A DNA stretch of 64,000 nucleotides, taken from Bacillus benzoevorans. Its GTDB lineage: Bacteria > Bacillota > Bacilli > Bacillales > Cytobacillaceae. The notes beneath the pieces were generated by a model. It saw nothing but the letters and a program-made list of their open reading frames with translations, was not told the origin of the DNA and ran no database searches. A program made the translations under genes and the position numbers. Of this stretch, positions 24,537-33,531 are shown piece after piece. The stretch is from NCBI RefSeq assembly GCF_014207535.1, contig NZ_JACHGK010000013.1, forward strand, positions 1 through 64,000, in the 5' to 3' direction. Position 1 is the first letter of the stretch. Every line of letters starts with the position of its first letter.

Positions 24537-25163
24537 TTGAGTAACTGTAACAAACCATTTCGCGGGTGCTGCCCACTTATTGCTATTCCAACACCGCCGC
24601 AACAAAAACGCTGCCTCCCAGGACAACGAGGACCTCAGGGACCACAAGGACCTCAGGGACCACAAGGACCTCAAGGACCTCAAGGAGCCCAGGGGTCACA
24701 AGGACCTCAGGGACTAACCGGGTCTCAAGGATCCCAGGGGATTCCTGGGACAGCAGCATCTACGGACTATGGGTATTTTTTTCAATCTACAGCGCAAATT
24801 GTACCTGTGGAAAATGATATTACTTTTGACAATAACGGGACTATGTTTGGTGGAATTGCCCACGTTCCTGGTGAGGCCGAAATAACCATTACAACCCCAG
24901 GAAACTATAAGATTATTTTTTCGATTACAGGGCAGCAGCCTAACCAATTTTCCCTTTTTGTCAACGGTTCACCGTATCCAGGCAGTATTTATGGTTCTAA
25001 TAATTCCGATCAACAGAACACGGGATTTGCTATTATTTCTGTTCCTTCAACTGCAACCCTTACTTTACGTAATCATAGTTCAACTGCTTCGGTATCTCTT
25101 GAAACACTTGCAGGGGGAACACAAAGTAATGTTACGGCATCTGTTTTAATTCAACGGTTGTAG
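24537..25163 (+). CDS. Collagen-like exosporium-type glycoprotein (BclA-like)
   Basis: About 208 residues from TTG 24537, with AGAGGTG six bases upstream. The short N-terminus is Cys-rich (SNCNKPFRGCCPL). A collagen-like stretch of about 15 Gly-X-Y triplets (mostly GPQ) follows, then a C-terminal TNF/C1q-like trimerisation domain (VENDITFDNNGTMFGGIAHV, AEITITTPGNYKIIFSITG, NVTASVLIQRL). This is the architecture of Bacillus exosporium filament proteins, which coat spores. The N-terminus lacks the classical BclA targeting peptide, so the precise location is uncertain. The collagen codons form a 9/18-bp DNA repeat prone to length change. Confidence 0.85.
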   Translation: MSNCNKPFRGCCPLIAIPTPPQQKRCLPGQRGPQGPQGPQGPQGPQGPQGAQGSQGPQGLTGSQGSQGIPGTAASTDYGYFFQSTAQIVPVENDITFDNNGTMFGGIAHVPGEAEITITTPGNYKIIFSITGQQPNQFSLFVNGSPYPGSIYGSNNSDQQNTGFAIISVPSTATLTLRNHSSTASVSLETLAGGTQSNVTASVLIQRL

Positions 25164-25206
25164 CGTTTAGATAGATTCCCAATAACTAATGGAGGTGTTG
25201 AGATTA

Positions 25207-27060
25207 GTGTTTAGTAGTTCGGGTAACCACATTTTAGGATTCCCAAGGTCACAGGGACCTCCAGGTTCACAGGGACCTCCAGGGCTACAGGGACCTCCAG
25301 GGATACAGGGACCTCCAGGGCCGCAGGGATCCCCAGGAGCCCCAGGATCACAGGGACCACAAGGGCCTCCAGGTTTTTCATCCGACCATGCATATATTTT
25401 TAATCTGAGTGCACAAACTGTCCTGCCCGGAACTGACATATCATTCGGCAGCAATGGTTCTATTTTCGGTGGAATTTCTCATGTTATCGGTAGTCCCGAC
25501 ATTGTAATTAATAATCCAGGTGATTATTACGTTTTATTCAATGTCACTGGTACAACAGGAAACGAGTTCGCATTATTTTTAGATAATCAATTAGTGGAAG
25601 GAACCATTTTTGGTTCAGATAACAATACTCAGCAAAATACTGGGCAATCCATTGTAACAGTTTCTTCTGTTCCTGCAACCCTAACATTAAGATATCACAG
25701 CAATATTCCCATTCTTTCCGTTCAACTGCAAACTCCAGCAGGAGGAACGCAGCCCAATGTGACGGCTTCTATCTTTCTACAGAAACTAGGAACGCAAACT
25801 TCGGCCAGTGTTGCAACGAGTGCAGAGTTGTTAGCTGCACTTAGTAACGATGACATTAGTACTGTAAATCTCGTTCCCGGAGTGTATGACATAAGTGCTA
25901 ACCCTCCTGTTATTCGATCCACTGCCGTTCGTCTCCAGTCCGTACCCCTAGGGGCAACCGTGAACCTTAACCCAGATCAAGATTTCTCTTTGATTACCGT
26001 TGGCGACAATGTTACGGTATTAGCCAATCGAATTCGCAACTTAAACCAAGGGATAAATTATCCTGATATGTATGCGGCCGTTGCAGCTGCCAACCCGGGT
26101 GACATCATTGAACTTCAACCTGGAATTTATACCATTCAAGTACAGGGGCCTCCTGCTCCAGTTCAGCAATTTATTATCAATAAATCATTGACCATTAGGG
26201 GATTATCCAGGGAATTGACACAAGTCCAGTTTAGCAATGTAGCGGGAGCCCTGGACTTTTCTTATATGTCTATTCGGGCAGACAATGTGACCATTGAAAA
26301 TATCCACTGGATTGGCCCAACTCCTGCCGGACTAAATCAAAACTCATTATTTAATATTCAATTGAAGGCTTTCCCATCCACTTTATATCAAAACATCACG
26401 ATGCGATATAGTATCTTTGAAGGGGGAAGGAGAACCGCTTTTATCAATACCGATACCTTTTCTTTTATCGGTAATGAGGTTATTCACACTGGGGATCGTG
26501 ATGCACTTGTTTTTGAAAGAATTCAGGGTATTACTTTTGTCTACGGGAATATATTTACAGGTGGGCCTTCCAGCCGCAGAACGGTTTCCATCGAAGGGAA
26601 CTTTGCCAGAGATACGATTGAAATCTCCAATAATAAAGCGACTAGCTGGCAGCAATTTATTCTTTTTAATTCTGTAACAACAAATGTTACATTTCATGTC
26701 AATGAAAATATTGTCGATCATCAAACTAGATCTGGCAGTTCGATTATTTTCTTCATGGTGCCGGGCGGTATAGATTTTTCACAATTCAACGATATCTTTA
26801 TCAAAGAAAACATTCTTATTCAACCAAACCCGATGCGTCTAGCAGTTTACTTGGATTATTCATCTGGAGGTCCATCATCTGTCCCCTCAAATGGACAAAT
26901 CCAGGTGCATTTTAACTATTTTAGTTTTGCCCTTCCATGGGGAAAACAAGTGCCACCACTCGATACTGTCGATCCTTCATTTCCGGTAGGATTTAGTGCC
27001 GGGGCTCCTCTAGGAATGAGCTTGGCCGCATTTAATCTAGTTGGAAATGTTAATTTTTGA
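25207..27060 (+). CDS. Collagen-like surface protein with C1q-like and beta-helix domains
   Basis: 617 residues from GTG 25207, behind GGAGGTG. Domains in order: about 15 collagen triplets (GPPGSQGPPGLQGPPGIQG), a C1q/TNF-like domain homologous to that of the upstream gene (TDISFGSNGSIFGGISHVIG, PNVTASIFLQKLG), then about 400 residues of right-handed parallel beta-helix. The helix region shows NPGDIIELQPGIYTIQ, NKSLTIRGLSRELTQV and repeated V-I-N-I/N-I-x-N turns typical of pectate-lyase-like folds. Beta-helices often bind or cleave polysaccharide. The collagen-C1q-helix order suggests a spore or cell-surface adhesin. The two genes form a probable operon 43 bases apart. Confidence 0.8.
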   Translation: MFSSSGNHILGFPRSQGPPGSQGPPGLQGPPGIQGPPGPQGSPGAPGSQGPQGPPGFSSDHAYIFNLSAQTVLPGTDISFGSNGSIFGGISHVIGSPDIVINNPGDYYVLFNVTGTTGNEFALFLDNQLVEGTIFGSDNNTQQNTGQSIVTVSSVPATLTLRYHSNIPILSVQLQTPAGGTQPNVTASIFLQKLGTQTSASVATSAELLAALSNDDISTVNLVPGVYDISANPPVIRSTAVRLQSVPLGATVNLNPDQDFSLITVGDNVTVLANRIRNLNQGINYPDMYAAVAAANPGDIIELQPGIYTIQVQGPPAPVQQFIINKSLTIRGLSRELTQVQFSNVAGALDFSYMSIRADNVTIENIHWIGPTPAGLNQNSLFNIQLKAFPSTLYQNITMRYSIFEGGRRTAFINTDTFSFIGNEVIHTGDRDALVFERIQGITFVYGNIFTGGPSSRRTVSIEGNFARDTIEISNNKATSWQQFILFNSVTTNVTFHVNENIVDHQTRSGSSIIFFMVPGGIDFSQFNDIFIKENILIQPNPMRLAVYLDYSSGGPSSVPSNGQIQVHFNYFSFALPWGKQVPPLDTVDPSFPVGFSAGAPLGMSLAAFNLVGNVNF

Positions 27061-27066
27061 TCTTGG

Positions 27067-27131
27067 ACACAGGGGGACGGTTCTCACGTTTCCCTAATTA
27101 ATTCCAATTGATAGTTTGAGAGCGATAGGTG
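27067..27131 (+). repeat. Family C repeat with ydcF-derived extension
   Basis: ACAGGGGGACGGTTCTCACG followed by TTTCCCTAATTAATTCCAAT and TGATAGTTTGAGAGCGATAG. The last 20 bases recur in C copies at 40315 and 51557, and appear to derive from DUF218 coding sequence. Confidence 0.75.
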
Positions 27132-27240
27132 GGGAGCATGTTAGAATAAAAAAGGCAGCTGAATGATATCATGCCGGGTATGTCGACAAGGTTTTATTAG
27201 CCACTGCATTGGATCTCGGCAAGGGTCGAAGATGCTGAAT
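27110..27240 (+). pseudogene. DUF218 (YdcF-like) fragment
   Basis: Sequence corresponding to ..VRIKKAAELYHAGYADKVLL and ..VEDAE is recognisable, with an in-frame stop (TGAATGATATC) and frame changes. It is one of four ydcF-type fragments in the window and follows directly from a family C repeat. Confidence 0.6.
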
Positions 27241-27339
27241 GGTGTTCATTTTATTTAATGATCAACCCTCTAATGGAAGAGCGTTTCTACTAATATAATA
27301 GAATGGCTCTTGTTTATTGAACTACGTTAGATATCCTAC

Positions 27340-28395
27340 TTATCGATGCTGATAGTTTTTTATAATTCCAATCAATTCTTCACCAAAAGCATTGATTTTC
27401 GTTTCTCCAATTCCATGAATGGTTTGTAAATCATTCAGGTTGCATGGTTGCTTTAGAATCAATTCTTCCAATGTTCTATTACTAAATATATGAAATGCTT
27501 TTACGTTTTGTTCAGTTGCTAATTTCATCCGAAATCGTTTCAATGTTTCTTCTAAATCGGTATTATTGGTTTGAACTGATATCATCAGTTCATTGCTTTC
27601 ATTTTGTGTACTGATTGTTTCTTCTAATAATTTCATTTCTACTGAGTCAGTTTCGTCATCAATAAATTCAAAATGTGAGGCCTTAATATAATCGCTTATT
27701 TCCTTCATACGGTTATCCAAAAAATGAACTGGCGATGCTTTTTCGAGTTCTTGTTTTATATATCCCACTAAACCGTCTGCACGTAGTATTTTTTTCTTTA
27801 CCTGTTCACTTGCCTTTTTAGTATTTATAATCGTTCGATTATTTGAAAAAACAACAACACTTTTTATTGGTGTTCGTGTAACTGCACCCATGTCCCTCAT
27901 ATAAGATTCAAAAACTTCAACTTGTCTTTCTGCTTGCCTAATAGGACTATAGAATCCCTCTTGAAAAGCTAATTTATTTCCTTTGTACACTTGTCGAATA
28001 AATTCATCTTTTTCATTAACTAAAATGTTGCCAAAGTAATTTTTCACTTCTATCACTAACATGAATTTTCTTGTCAAAACAACAAAGTCTATTTGTGCTT
28101 TCAAATCTTTATGTGCAATACGAACATCATGAAGTATATGTATCGGAAGAAATGAGTTCTGTAATTCAAAAAGAACCCTATTTTCGCCCTTCAATCCGAG
28201 TTCTAATAGTTTTATTTTGTTGTTAAGAAACTTATTTTGTTTTTCATCTGCTGTATGTTCCAGTTTCTTTTTATATTGTTCAATTAACTGAATACTTTCT
28301 GCTGCTTCCTTCACAAGAATGGGCGTTTTCAATTTTTCTATATCAGTTAAAGCATTAGCAACTCTTTTAAAAAATCCAACTTGTTTATATTCCAT
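27340..28395 (-). CDS. NERD-HRDC protein (nuclease-related)
   Basis: 351 residues. An N-terminal helical part is followed by a NERD domain (about 75-190: LGLKGENRVLFELQNSF, AQIDFVVLTRKFMLVIEVKN, with the PD-(D/E)xK-like Asp and the Glu-Val-Lys motif). The C-terminal HRDC domain (about 285-350) reads LATEQNVKAFHIFSNRTLEE and IHGIGETKINAFGEEL. NERD resembles Holliday-junction resolvase-type nuclease folds; HRDC binds DNA in RecQ helicases. The protein probably acts on DNA, either in repair or as a single-gene defence factor. The start ATG 28395 has a GGAGGTTAAA sequence. It stands alone. Confidence 0.85.
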   Translation of the reverse strand: MEYKQVGFFKRVANALTDIEKLKTPILVKEAAESIQLIEQYKKKLEHTADEKQNKFLNNKIKLLELGLKGENRVLFELQNSFLPIHILHDVRIAHKDLKAQIDFVVLTRKFMLVIEVKNYFGNILVNEKDEFIRQVYKGNKLAFQEGFYSPIRQAERQVEVFESYMRDMGAVTRTPIKSVVVFSNNRTIINTKKASEQVKKKILRADGLVGYIKQELEKASPVHFLDNRMKEISDYIKASHFEFIDDETDSVEMKLLEETISTQNESNELMISVQTNNTDLEETLKRFRMKLATEQNVKAFHIFSNRTLEELILKQPCNLNDLQTIHGIGETKINAFGEELIGIIKNYQHR

Positions 28396-28574
28396 ATAAT
28401 TTAACCTCCATTTCTTTGTTAAAGTACGAGTGTATCTTATCTATCATTTAGCATAAATATTCAGTTCACTCTGAAGGTTGCTCCGAAATCTTAACCAATT
28501 ATTTAATAGAAGTTTGACAACACTATAAAACTGTCGAGGTATATACCAATCAATTAAAGAAACGCCAATGTCTT

Positions 28575-28841
28575 TTATCTGCCTTTATAGCGTCTAATAA
28601 ATTCCCTGCCAAATTCTCTCGTATTCAATCGTGTTCTATCTTTTGGTTCGTACTCAATGCCAAAAGAGAATTCTTCATTCAATCTTTTAAGCTCCCCGTA
28701 CATATTCTTTACATGCGTTTCAATCCCATTATCAATTTTGTGGATTTCCAGCCTGGGTAATGGGTTATTATCAGAAAATAGATATATACGATATAATCCG
28801 TTAGCGGAATTTACCTCAATTGTTTCCAGCAACTTATCCAT
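28575..28841 (-). CDS. Hypothetical protein, 88 aa
   Basis: A small protein with a beta-rich N-terminus (KLLETIEVNSANGLYRIYLF) and a basic C-terminus (REFGREFIRRYKGR). CAGGAG lies nine bases before the start at 28841. No domain was recognised. It is transcribed in the same direction as the NERD gene but 180 bases upstream, so co-transcription is possible. Confidence 0.55.
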   Translation of the reverse strand: MDKLLETIEVNSANGLYRIYLFSDNNPLPRLEIHKIDNGIETHVKNMYGELKRLNEEFSFGIEYEPKDRTRLNTREFGREFIRRYKGR

Positions 28842-28939
28842 ACCATTACTCCTGAATGAATTCTGTCTTTAGTCCTATTATAGCATGTGTTAGGGATGCG
28901 GGGGTAGGTCATGTGACCCGCTATGAATTGTTCGAAAAA

Positions 28940-28971
28940 GATCGGGTGCCAGGCACCATCCAGAGAATTGG
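28940..28971 (+). repeat. Family A repeat
   Basis: Full A-core with ATCCAGAGAATTGG. The following 60 bases are shared with 4894-4953 and 31491-31551. Confidence 0.85.
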
Positions 28972-29032
28972 AAATGACTTTTAATAAGTGCCTTTTATAG
29001 CATTTGAATTAAGATTTAGGAGAATAAATATT

Positions 29033-29255
29033 TAGTGCTCGGTATTCTGGTAATGTTTCTTTTGAACAGCCTGGGGATACGAGTATTCAGAGGATTGGAT
29101 TAGCTTTATTCCTTTGTGTTTTGTATGCCATATTCGATGAAATTCCTCAGATCTTTTCTCCACAGGGAGCGGGATTCAGCTGAAGGATGTCCTTATGGAT
29201 AGCATTGGGGCAAGTGTTGGGATTATACTAGTATGTGTTATTGGTTGGATAGCGG
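29033..29255 (+). pseudogene. vanZ 3' fragment attached to a family A repeat
   Basis: The segment from TTAGTGCTCGGTATTCTGG corresponds to LVLGILVM...LFLCVLYAIFDEI.QIFSP of the VanZ gene at 968, with frameshifts and no start. The whole block (A repeat, 60-bp spacer, vanZ fragment; about 315 bp) is duplicated at 31459. Confidence 0.75.
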
Positions 29256-29600
29256 TGTTTGTCAACAGGGATACAGGGACAGGTATCATGTCCAACCAAA
29301 TATTTATAATTATTGAGTCAACGGCACAGTGACACTCCGGAATTTATCGAAAAATCCTGTTTTATAAAATGTTCCACAGGAAGCTTTAGATCAGACTCCT
29401 ACCTGGTTAAAGTTAAAAGATGTAAAGTGAGTTCTGCCTTTAACTAGTTGTATTACTCTATGGTGGTAATATTTGGATTAATTATGATAAACCTTACTTT
29501 AAGTAATGAAATATTTTTATTAGGTGTACACTAACCTATTGTTTCCGTTTTCCCTTTTAATCTTGGTATAATGTTTGTATCAGGTTAGGAGGTGTATTTT

Positions 29601-31238
29601 ATGGAAATTAGTGAAATAATCCAACGGGGTGAAACTAAGTATGTGGAGTTCAAAAGTTGGGTTAAGGCAAACAAGAAGGAACTAATGAATATCTTAACAA
29701 ATGAGGCAGTAGGGTTTGCCAATACGGATGGTGGTATTATCTTAGTCGGTGTTGAAGATGATGGAGAAATTACCGGATGTGATGACTATGATGAACAGAA
29801 CATTATTGAGAGTATTTATGACAAGACTATTCCTAAACTTTTTACTGATATAGATGTAATAAGGTTTGCTGGTAAGGATATTTTAAAAATAGTAATTGAA
29901 AAGTCTCCAGAAATTGTAGCTACTTCAAAAGGAGTAGTATATAAAAGATTAGGGAAGAATACAAAGCCATTTTATCCATCAGAATACATCTCTAATAATA
30001 TAAAAGGATTTAAAGGGGACTACTCCGCTAAAGTTATCGAACCTACTACCAAAGATGATATAGATTTTACTGAAGTAGAGCGGTTAAAGTTAAAAATACA
30101 GTCCCGTGATAAAGATTCTACTCTATATCAATCAGACAATATAACGTTCTTAAAGGATTTGCGATTGATAGATGTTATTGGCGATAAAATCCAATTAACA
30201 GTAGCAGGATTGTTATTTATTGGAACTAAAGAAGCGATTGCCAAGTATATGCCACAGGCGGAAATAATTATTCTTACATATAATGATGGGCATACTGAAT
30301 ATAATAAGAGATTAGAGTTAAAAATGCCTTTGATTCAATCCGTAGATAGAATTCAGCAGTTTTTTGAAGATAGAAACGGGATAAAGAACATCCAAATGGG
30401 ACTGTTTAAATTAGAAGTTCAAGACTATCCTATTAATGTTTTTCAAGAAGCGCTTCTTAATGCTATCTCACATCGAGATTATGAGAGTAATTCTTCAATT
30501 TTTGTTAAATTTTATCCTAATGAAATAATTATTGAAAATCCCGGTTCATTTCCAACTGGGGTTAATAGTTCAAATATTATTACGCACCCTTCATCGCCGA
30601 GAAATAAATTGATTGCGGAAACACTTCAAAGACTAAAATATGTTCAACGTTCTGGGCAAGGCGTAGATATAATATTTAAGGATATGCTTTCTTTAGGAAA
30701 ATCAGCTCCAGAATATAATTTGTATTCTGAAGCAGTAAGTTTAACTTTAAGAAGCAGTTTGGAAGACATAGAATTTCTAAAGTTTATCACTAAAGAGGAA
30801 GAAAACAACGGCGAGTTTTCAGTTTCAGAAATCTGTATTTTAAAATACGTTAAATCTAATAAAACCATTACACTAGGCAAGGCTGCAGAGGTGGCGCAAA
30901 TTACATCCCAGTCGGCAGCAAATGTATTAAATAAACTTTGTCAAAAGAGAAATATTCTGCAAAGGGAAGCAAAAAATAAATATATGTTTACTCATCGAGT
31001 ATACGAAAATTTAGATGACAATATTGAGTACACAAAAGATAAGGACTTCGATGAAATACAGGCTAAAACAATGATTATTGATTACTTGAATAAAAATGGT
31101 TCGATTACTCGCTCCGATGTGGAAAGGTTATGTGGCTTTTCATCTACAAGTAGTAAACGTATATTACAACGTTTAAGGGATGCAGAAATTATTGATTTAG
31201 AAGGTAAAGCAAGAGCAAGTTATTATAGATTAAAATAA
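29601..31238 (+). CDS. Schlafen AlbA_2-domain ATP-binding regulator (COG2865-like)
   Basis: 545 residues from ATG 29601, behind TTAGGAGGTG. The N-terminal Schlafen/AlbA_2 domain (YVEFKSWVKANKKELMNILT, GFANTDGGIILVGVEDDGEI) precedes a GHKL-like ATPase segment (QEALLNAISHRDYESNSSIF, IIIENPGSFPTGV, RSGQGVDII). Two C-terminal winged-helix regions follow (ITLGKAAEVAQITSQSAANV; ITRSDVERLCGFSSTSSKRI). Such proteins are annotated as putative transcriptional regulators or ATP-dependent DNA-binding proteins and are frequent in accessory and defence islands. The exact role is unknown. Confidence 0.85.
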   Translation: MEISEIIQRGETKYVEFKSWVKANKKELMNILTNEAVGFANTDGGIILVGVEDDGEITGCDDYDEQNIIESIYDKTIPKLFTDIDVIRFAGKDILKIVIEKSPEIVATSKGVVYKRLGKNTKPFYPSEYISNNIKGFKGDYSAKVIEPTTKDDIDFTEVERLKLKIQSRDKDSTLYQSDNITFLKDLRLIDVIGDKIQLTVAGLLFIGTKEAIAKYMPQAEIIILTYNDGHTEYNKRLELKMPLIQSVDRIQQFFEDRNGIKNIQMGLFKLEVQDYPINVFQEALLNAISHRDYESNSSIFVKFYPNEIIIENPGSFPTGVNSSNIITHPSSPRNKLIAETLQRLKYVQRSGQGVDIIFKDMLSLGKSAPEYNLYSEAVSLTLRSSLEDIEFLKFITKEEENNGEFSVSEICILKYVKSNKTITLGKAAEVAQITSQSAANVLNKLCQKRNILQREAKNKYMFTHRVYENLDDNIEYTKDKDFDEIQAKTMIIDYLNKNGSITRSDVERLCGFSSTSSKRILQRLRDAEIIDLEGKARASYYRLK

Positions 31239-31270
31239 TATTTATTTCATTAATAGTCAAACAGAATGGA

Positions 31271-31382
31271 CTAATACCACAAAATTTGGACCGATTCTGG
31301 ACCAATGATGGACCGATACCACAAAGTTTGGACCGATTCTGGACCAATAGTGGACCGATACTACAAAATTTGGACCGATTCT
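31271..31382 (+). repeat. 42-bp tandem repeat, about 2.6 copies
   Basis: Unit: TGGACCGATACCACAAAGTT then TGGACCGATTCTGGACCAATAG. It contains internal TGGACC sub-repeats. It lies just after the Schlafen-type gene and is not coding. Confidence 0.8.
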
Positions 31383-31458
31383 GTGAAGATCTTGATCTTG
31401 GTGCCTGTCAGAGCGACTGAGCCTAGGTTGCAACATATAGTGGGTGGGATTCCGAGAA

Positions 31459-31490
31459 GATCGGGTGCCAGGCACCATCCAGAGAATTGG
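31459..31490 (+). repeat. Family A repeat
   Basis: Full A-core, preceded by a fragment of a family B repeat (31394-31410). Confidence 0.85.
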
Positions 31491-31551
31491 AAATGGCTTT
31501 TAATAAGTGCCTTTTATAGCATTTGAATTAAGATTTAGGAGAATAAATATT

Positions 31552-31790
31552 TAGTGCTCGGTATTCTGGTAATGTTTCTTTTGAACAGCCTGGGGATACG
31601 AGTTATTCAGAGGATTGGATTAGCTTTATTCCTTTGTGTTTTGTATGCCATATTCGATGAAATTCATCAGATCTTTTCTCCGGGAAGAGAGGGATTCAGC
31701 TGAAGGATGTCCTTGTGGATAGCTTTGGGGCAAGCGTTGGTATTATACTAGTATCTTTATTGGGTGGATAGGGAAAAGAGGGAAGCCTGC
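31552..31790 (+). pseudogene. vanZ 3' fragment, second copy
   Basis: Near-duplicate of 29033-29255 with different small indels (GAGTTATTCAGAGG is intact here, while the FSPGR region carries extra bases). It ends at the ancestral terminator. The region 31819-32094 beyond it holds no recognisable gene. Confidence 0.75.
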
Positions 31791-31818
31791 TAGGCCGTAA
31801 TGGTCTAGCGGGCTTTTT
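31783..31818 (+). terminator. Terminator retained from a vanZ gene
   Basis: AAGCCTGCTAG pairs with CTAGCGGGCTT and continues into TTTTT. A related hairpin follows the intact vanZ at 4729. Confidence 0.7.
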
Positions 31819-32094
31819 CAAAATCCACATTGTCAGCGTTTGACCAAAGTTCTGGATGCAATCCATGATAGGTTTTCGACATTTGAAGCGGAAGCGGGGT
31901 TGCTTTTGCACATCTAAAGTGACTGAAAGTTGACGGTATTGCCTGTCCAATTGTTGAAGATAATGACCTCGAAAAATTTAGAGAGTTAGGAAGTCTTCCT
32001 TCGTGTAGGCCTAGAACTGAACTTCTTAGGATTAACATAATTTCCCTTTTTGATATAATAAGTTATAATATAAAACTTTATTTGAGGTGGTTAA

Positions 32095-32343
32095 ATGATG
32101 GATAAAAAAGTTGATGTTAAAAATAAATATGCTGGTGAATTGATGAAAATTAATAATAAGTTAAACCAGCTAGAAAAGGGAAGAATTTATGATCTAACAA
32201 ACGCACAGATGGATGGCTACCTTTCAACAAATATCGAACAGCTGAGAGAAATGATTGAAGATTTGATTTACAAGATAGAATACGATGAAGAATCAATTAG
32301 TGAAAAATTAAAAAAGTCTTTTGATAGATTCCATTTGGAATAG
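32095..32343 (+). CDS. Small coiled-coil hypothetical protein, 82 aa
   Basis: Starts at ATG 32095 (or 32098) after TTGAGGTGG. The product is helical and charged (KYAGELMKINNKLNQLEKGR, IEQLREMIEDLIYKIEYDEE). No family was recognised. It stands alone; a family A repeat lies 68 bases after the stop. Confidence 0.6.
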   Translation: MMDKKVDVKNKYAGELMKINNKLNQLEKGRIYDLTNAQMDGYLSTNIEQLREMIEDLIYKIEYDEESISEKLKKSFDRFHLE

Positions 32344-32410
32344 GATTTGATCTAGTGGTCTATTGATAGCTGTCTAGTTACTGGATTGAATCTCACGCAT
32401 CTGTCAGGAA

Positions 32411-32441
32411 GATCGGGTGCCAGGCACCATCCAGAGAATTG
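32411..32441 (+). repeat. Family A repeat
   Basis: A-core through AGAGAATTG, upstream of the glutathione-transferase-like gene. Confidence 0.8.
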
Positions 32442-32595
32442 TAGTACAGCCGCATAAGCCTATTTGACGCTTACGCAACTGTAGATAAAATTAATGAATA
32501 ACCGAATCATAAATAGATGATAAGCTAAATATTTGGAATACTTTTATACTGTTAGTATGATGGAGTTAATAATAGATAGTAGGAGGAGTGTTGAG

Positions 32596-33384
32596 ATGAC
32601 AAAATATGAATTACCAGACGTTTGGCAGTGGGAAGAAGAGAATTCGAATAGAGGCGGTAATCGTCCGACAGCCGGTGAACGTTTCGAACAAAAACTACCA
32701 GTCGGAGAGGCACCGTTCCAACTCTATTCACTGGGAACGCCGAATGGTATTAAAGTGACGATTATGCTGGAAGAATTAAAAGAGTTGGGTGTCGATGATG
32801 CAGACTATGATTTGTATAAAATCAATATTGGAGCCGGCGATCAATTTGGTTCAGATTTTGTCAAGATCAATCCTAATTCTAAGATCCCAGCCCTGGTCGA
32901 TCAAAGTCTAAATCCACGAGTAGAAATTTTTGAATCAGGGTCGATTCTGCTTTACTTAGCTGAGAAATATAATAAGCTGATCCCGACAGATATTCATGGA
33001 CGGACTGAAACCCTTAATTGGCTATTCTGGCAAATTGGGGCAGGGCCTTTTGTTGGTGGAGGGTTTGGTCACTTTTTTGCTTATGCGCCAGAGCCTATGG
33101 AATACCCAATTGATCGTTTTACGATGGAAACAAAACGTCAATTAGACTTACTTGATAAAGTATTAGCTCAGCGTTCTTATATCGCTGGTGATACCTATAC
33201 TATCGCGGATATTGCGATATGGTCTTGGTACGGGCGTTTAGCTTTAGGAAAATTGTATGAAGGCTCGTATGAATTTTTAAACATGGATGAATATACTCAT
33301 CTCTTGGAATGGGCTCATCGTATTGCGGAACGACCAGGCGTTCAAAAAGGTTTGGCAGCAGAGTACCAATCGCTTGCGGAGTAG
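32596..33384 (+). CDS. yghU: YghU-like glutathione S-transferase / disulfide oxidoreductase
   Basis: 262 residues. It has the YghU-type extended N-terminus (ELPDVWQWEEENSNRGGNRP), a thioredoxin-fold domain (FQLYSLGTPNGIKVTIMLEE, VKINPNSKIPALVD, IFESGSILLYLAEKY) and an all-helical C-terminal domain (YIAGDTYTIADIAIWSWYGR). YghU in E. coli is a glutathione-dependent disulfide-bond reductase; in Bacillaceae the thiol may instead be bacillithiol. I start at ATG 32596, which has AGGAGGAG; the frame is open back to 32533. Family A and B repeats flank the gene. Confidence 0.9.
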   Translation: MTKYELPDVWQWEEENSNRGGNRPTAGERFEQKLPVGEAPFQLYSLGTPNGIKVTIMLEELKELGVDDADYDLYKINIGAGDQFGSDFVKINPNSKIPALVDQSLNPRVEIFESGSILLYLAEKYNKLIPTDIHGRTETLNWLFWQIGAGPFVGGGFGHFFAYAPEPMEYPIDRFTMETKRQLDLLDKVLAQRSYIAGDTYTIADIAIWSWYGRLALGKLYEGSYEFLNMDEYTHLLEWAHRIAERPGVQKGLAAEYQSLAE

Positions 33385-33390
33385 TTCATT

Positions 33391-33440
33391 GATCTTGGTG
33401 CCTGTCACTTGTCAAAATATGTTGAACGAATGTTCTTAAC
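33391..33440 (+). repeat. Family B repeat with LexA-box-like palindrome
   Basis: GATCTTGGTGCCTGTCACTT then GTCAAAATATGT and TGAACGAATGTTCT; the core GAACGAATGTTC is at 33424-33435. Confidence 0.75.
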
Positions 33441-33448
33441 GTAAAAAA

Positions 33449-33471
33449 GATCGGGTGCCAGGCACCATCCA
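33449..33471 (+). repeat. Family A repeat (short)
   Basis: A-core followed by ATCCA. It lies nine bases after a B repeat, close to the 3' end of the PIN-like gene. Confidence 0.8.
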
Positions 33472-33531
33472 CTATTTACACTTTCCTTTTAGAACTTCTT
33501 CCTTCATATACCCACCATAATATTTCCAACC

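Noticed and set aside
24566..24817. Open frames of Thr/Arg-rich repeats and a minus-strand Leu/Arg repeat opposite the collagen genes
   Set aside because: They are shadow frames of the Gly-Pro-Gln codon repeats in the two collagen-like genes.
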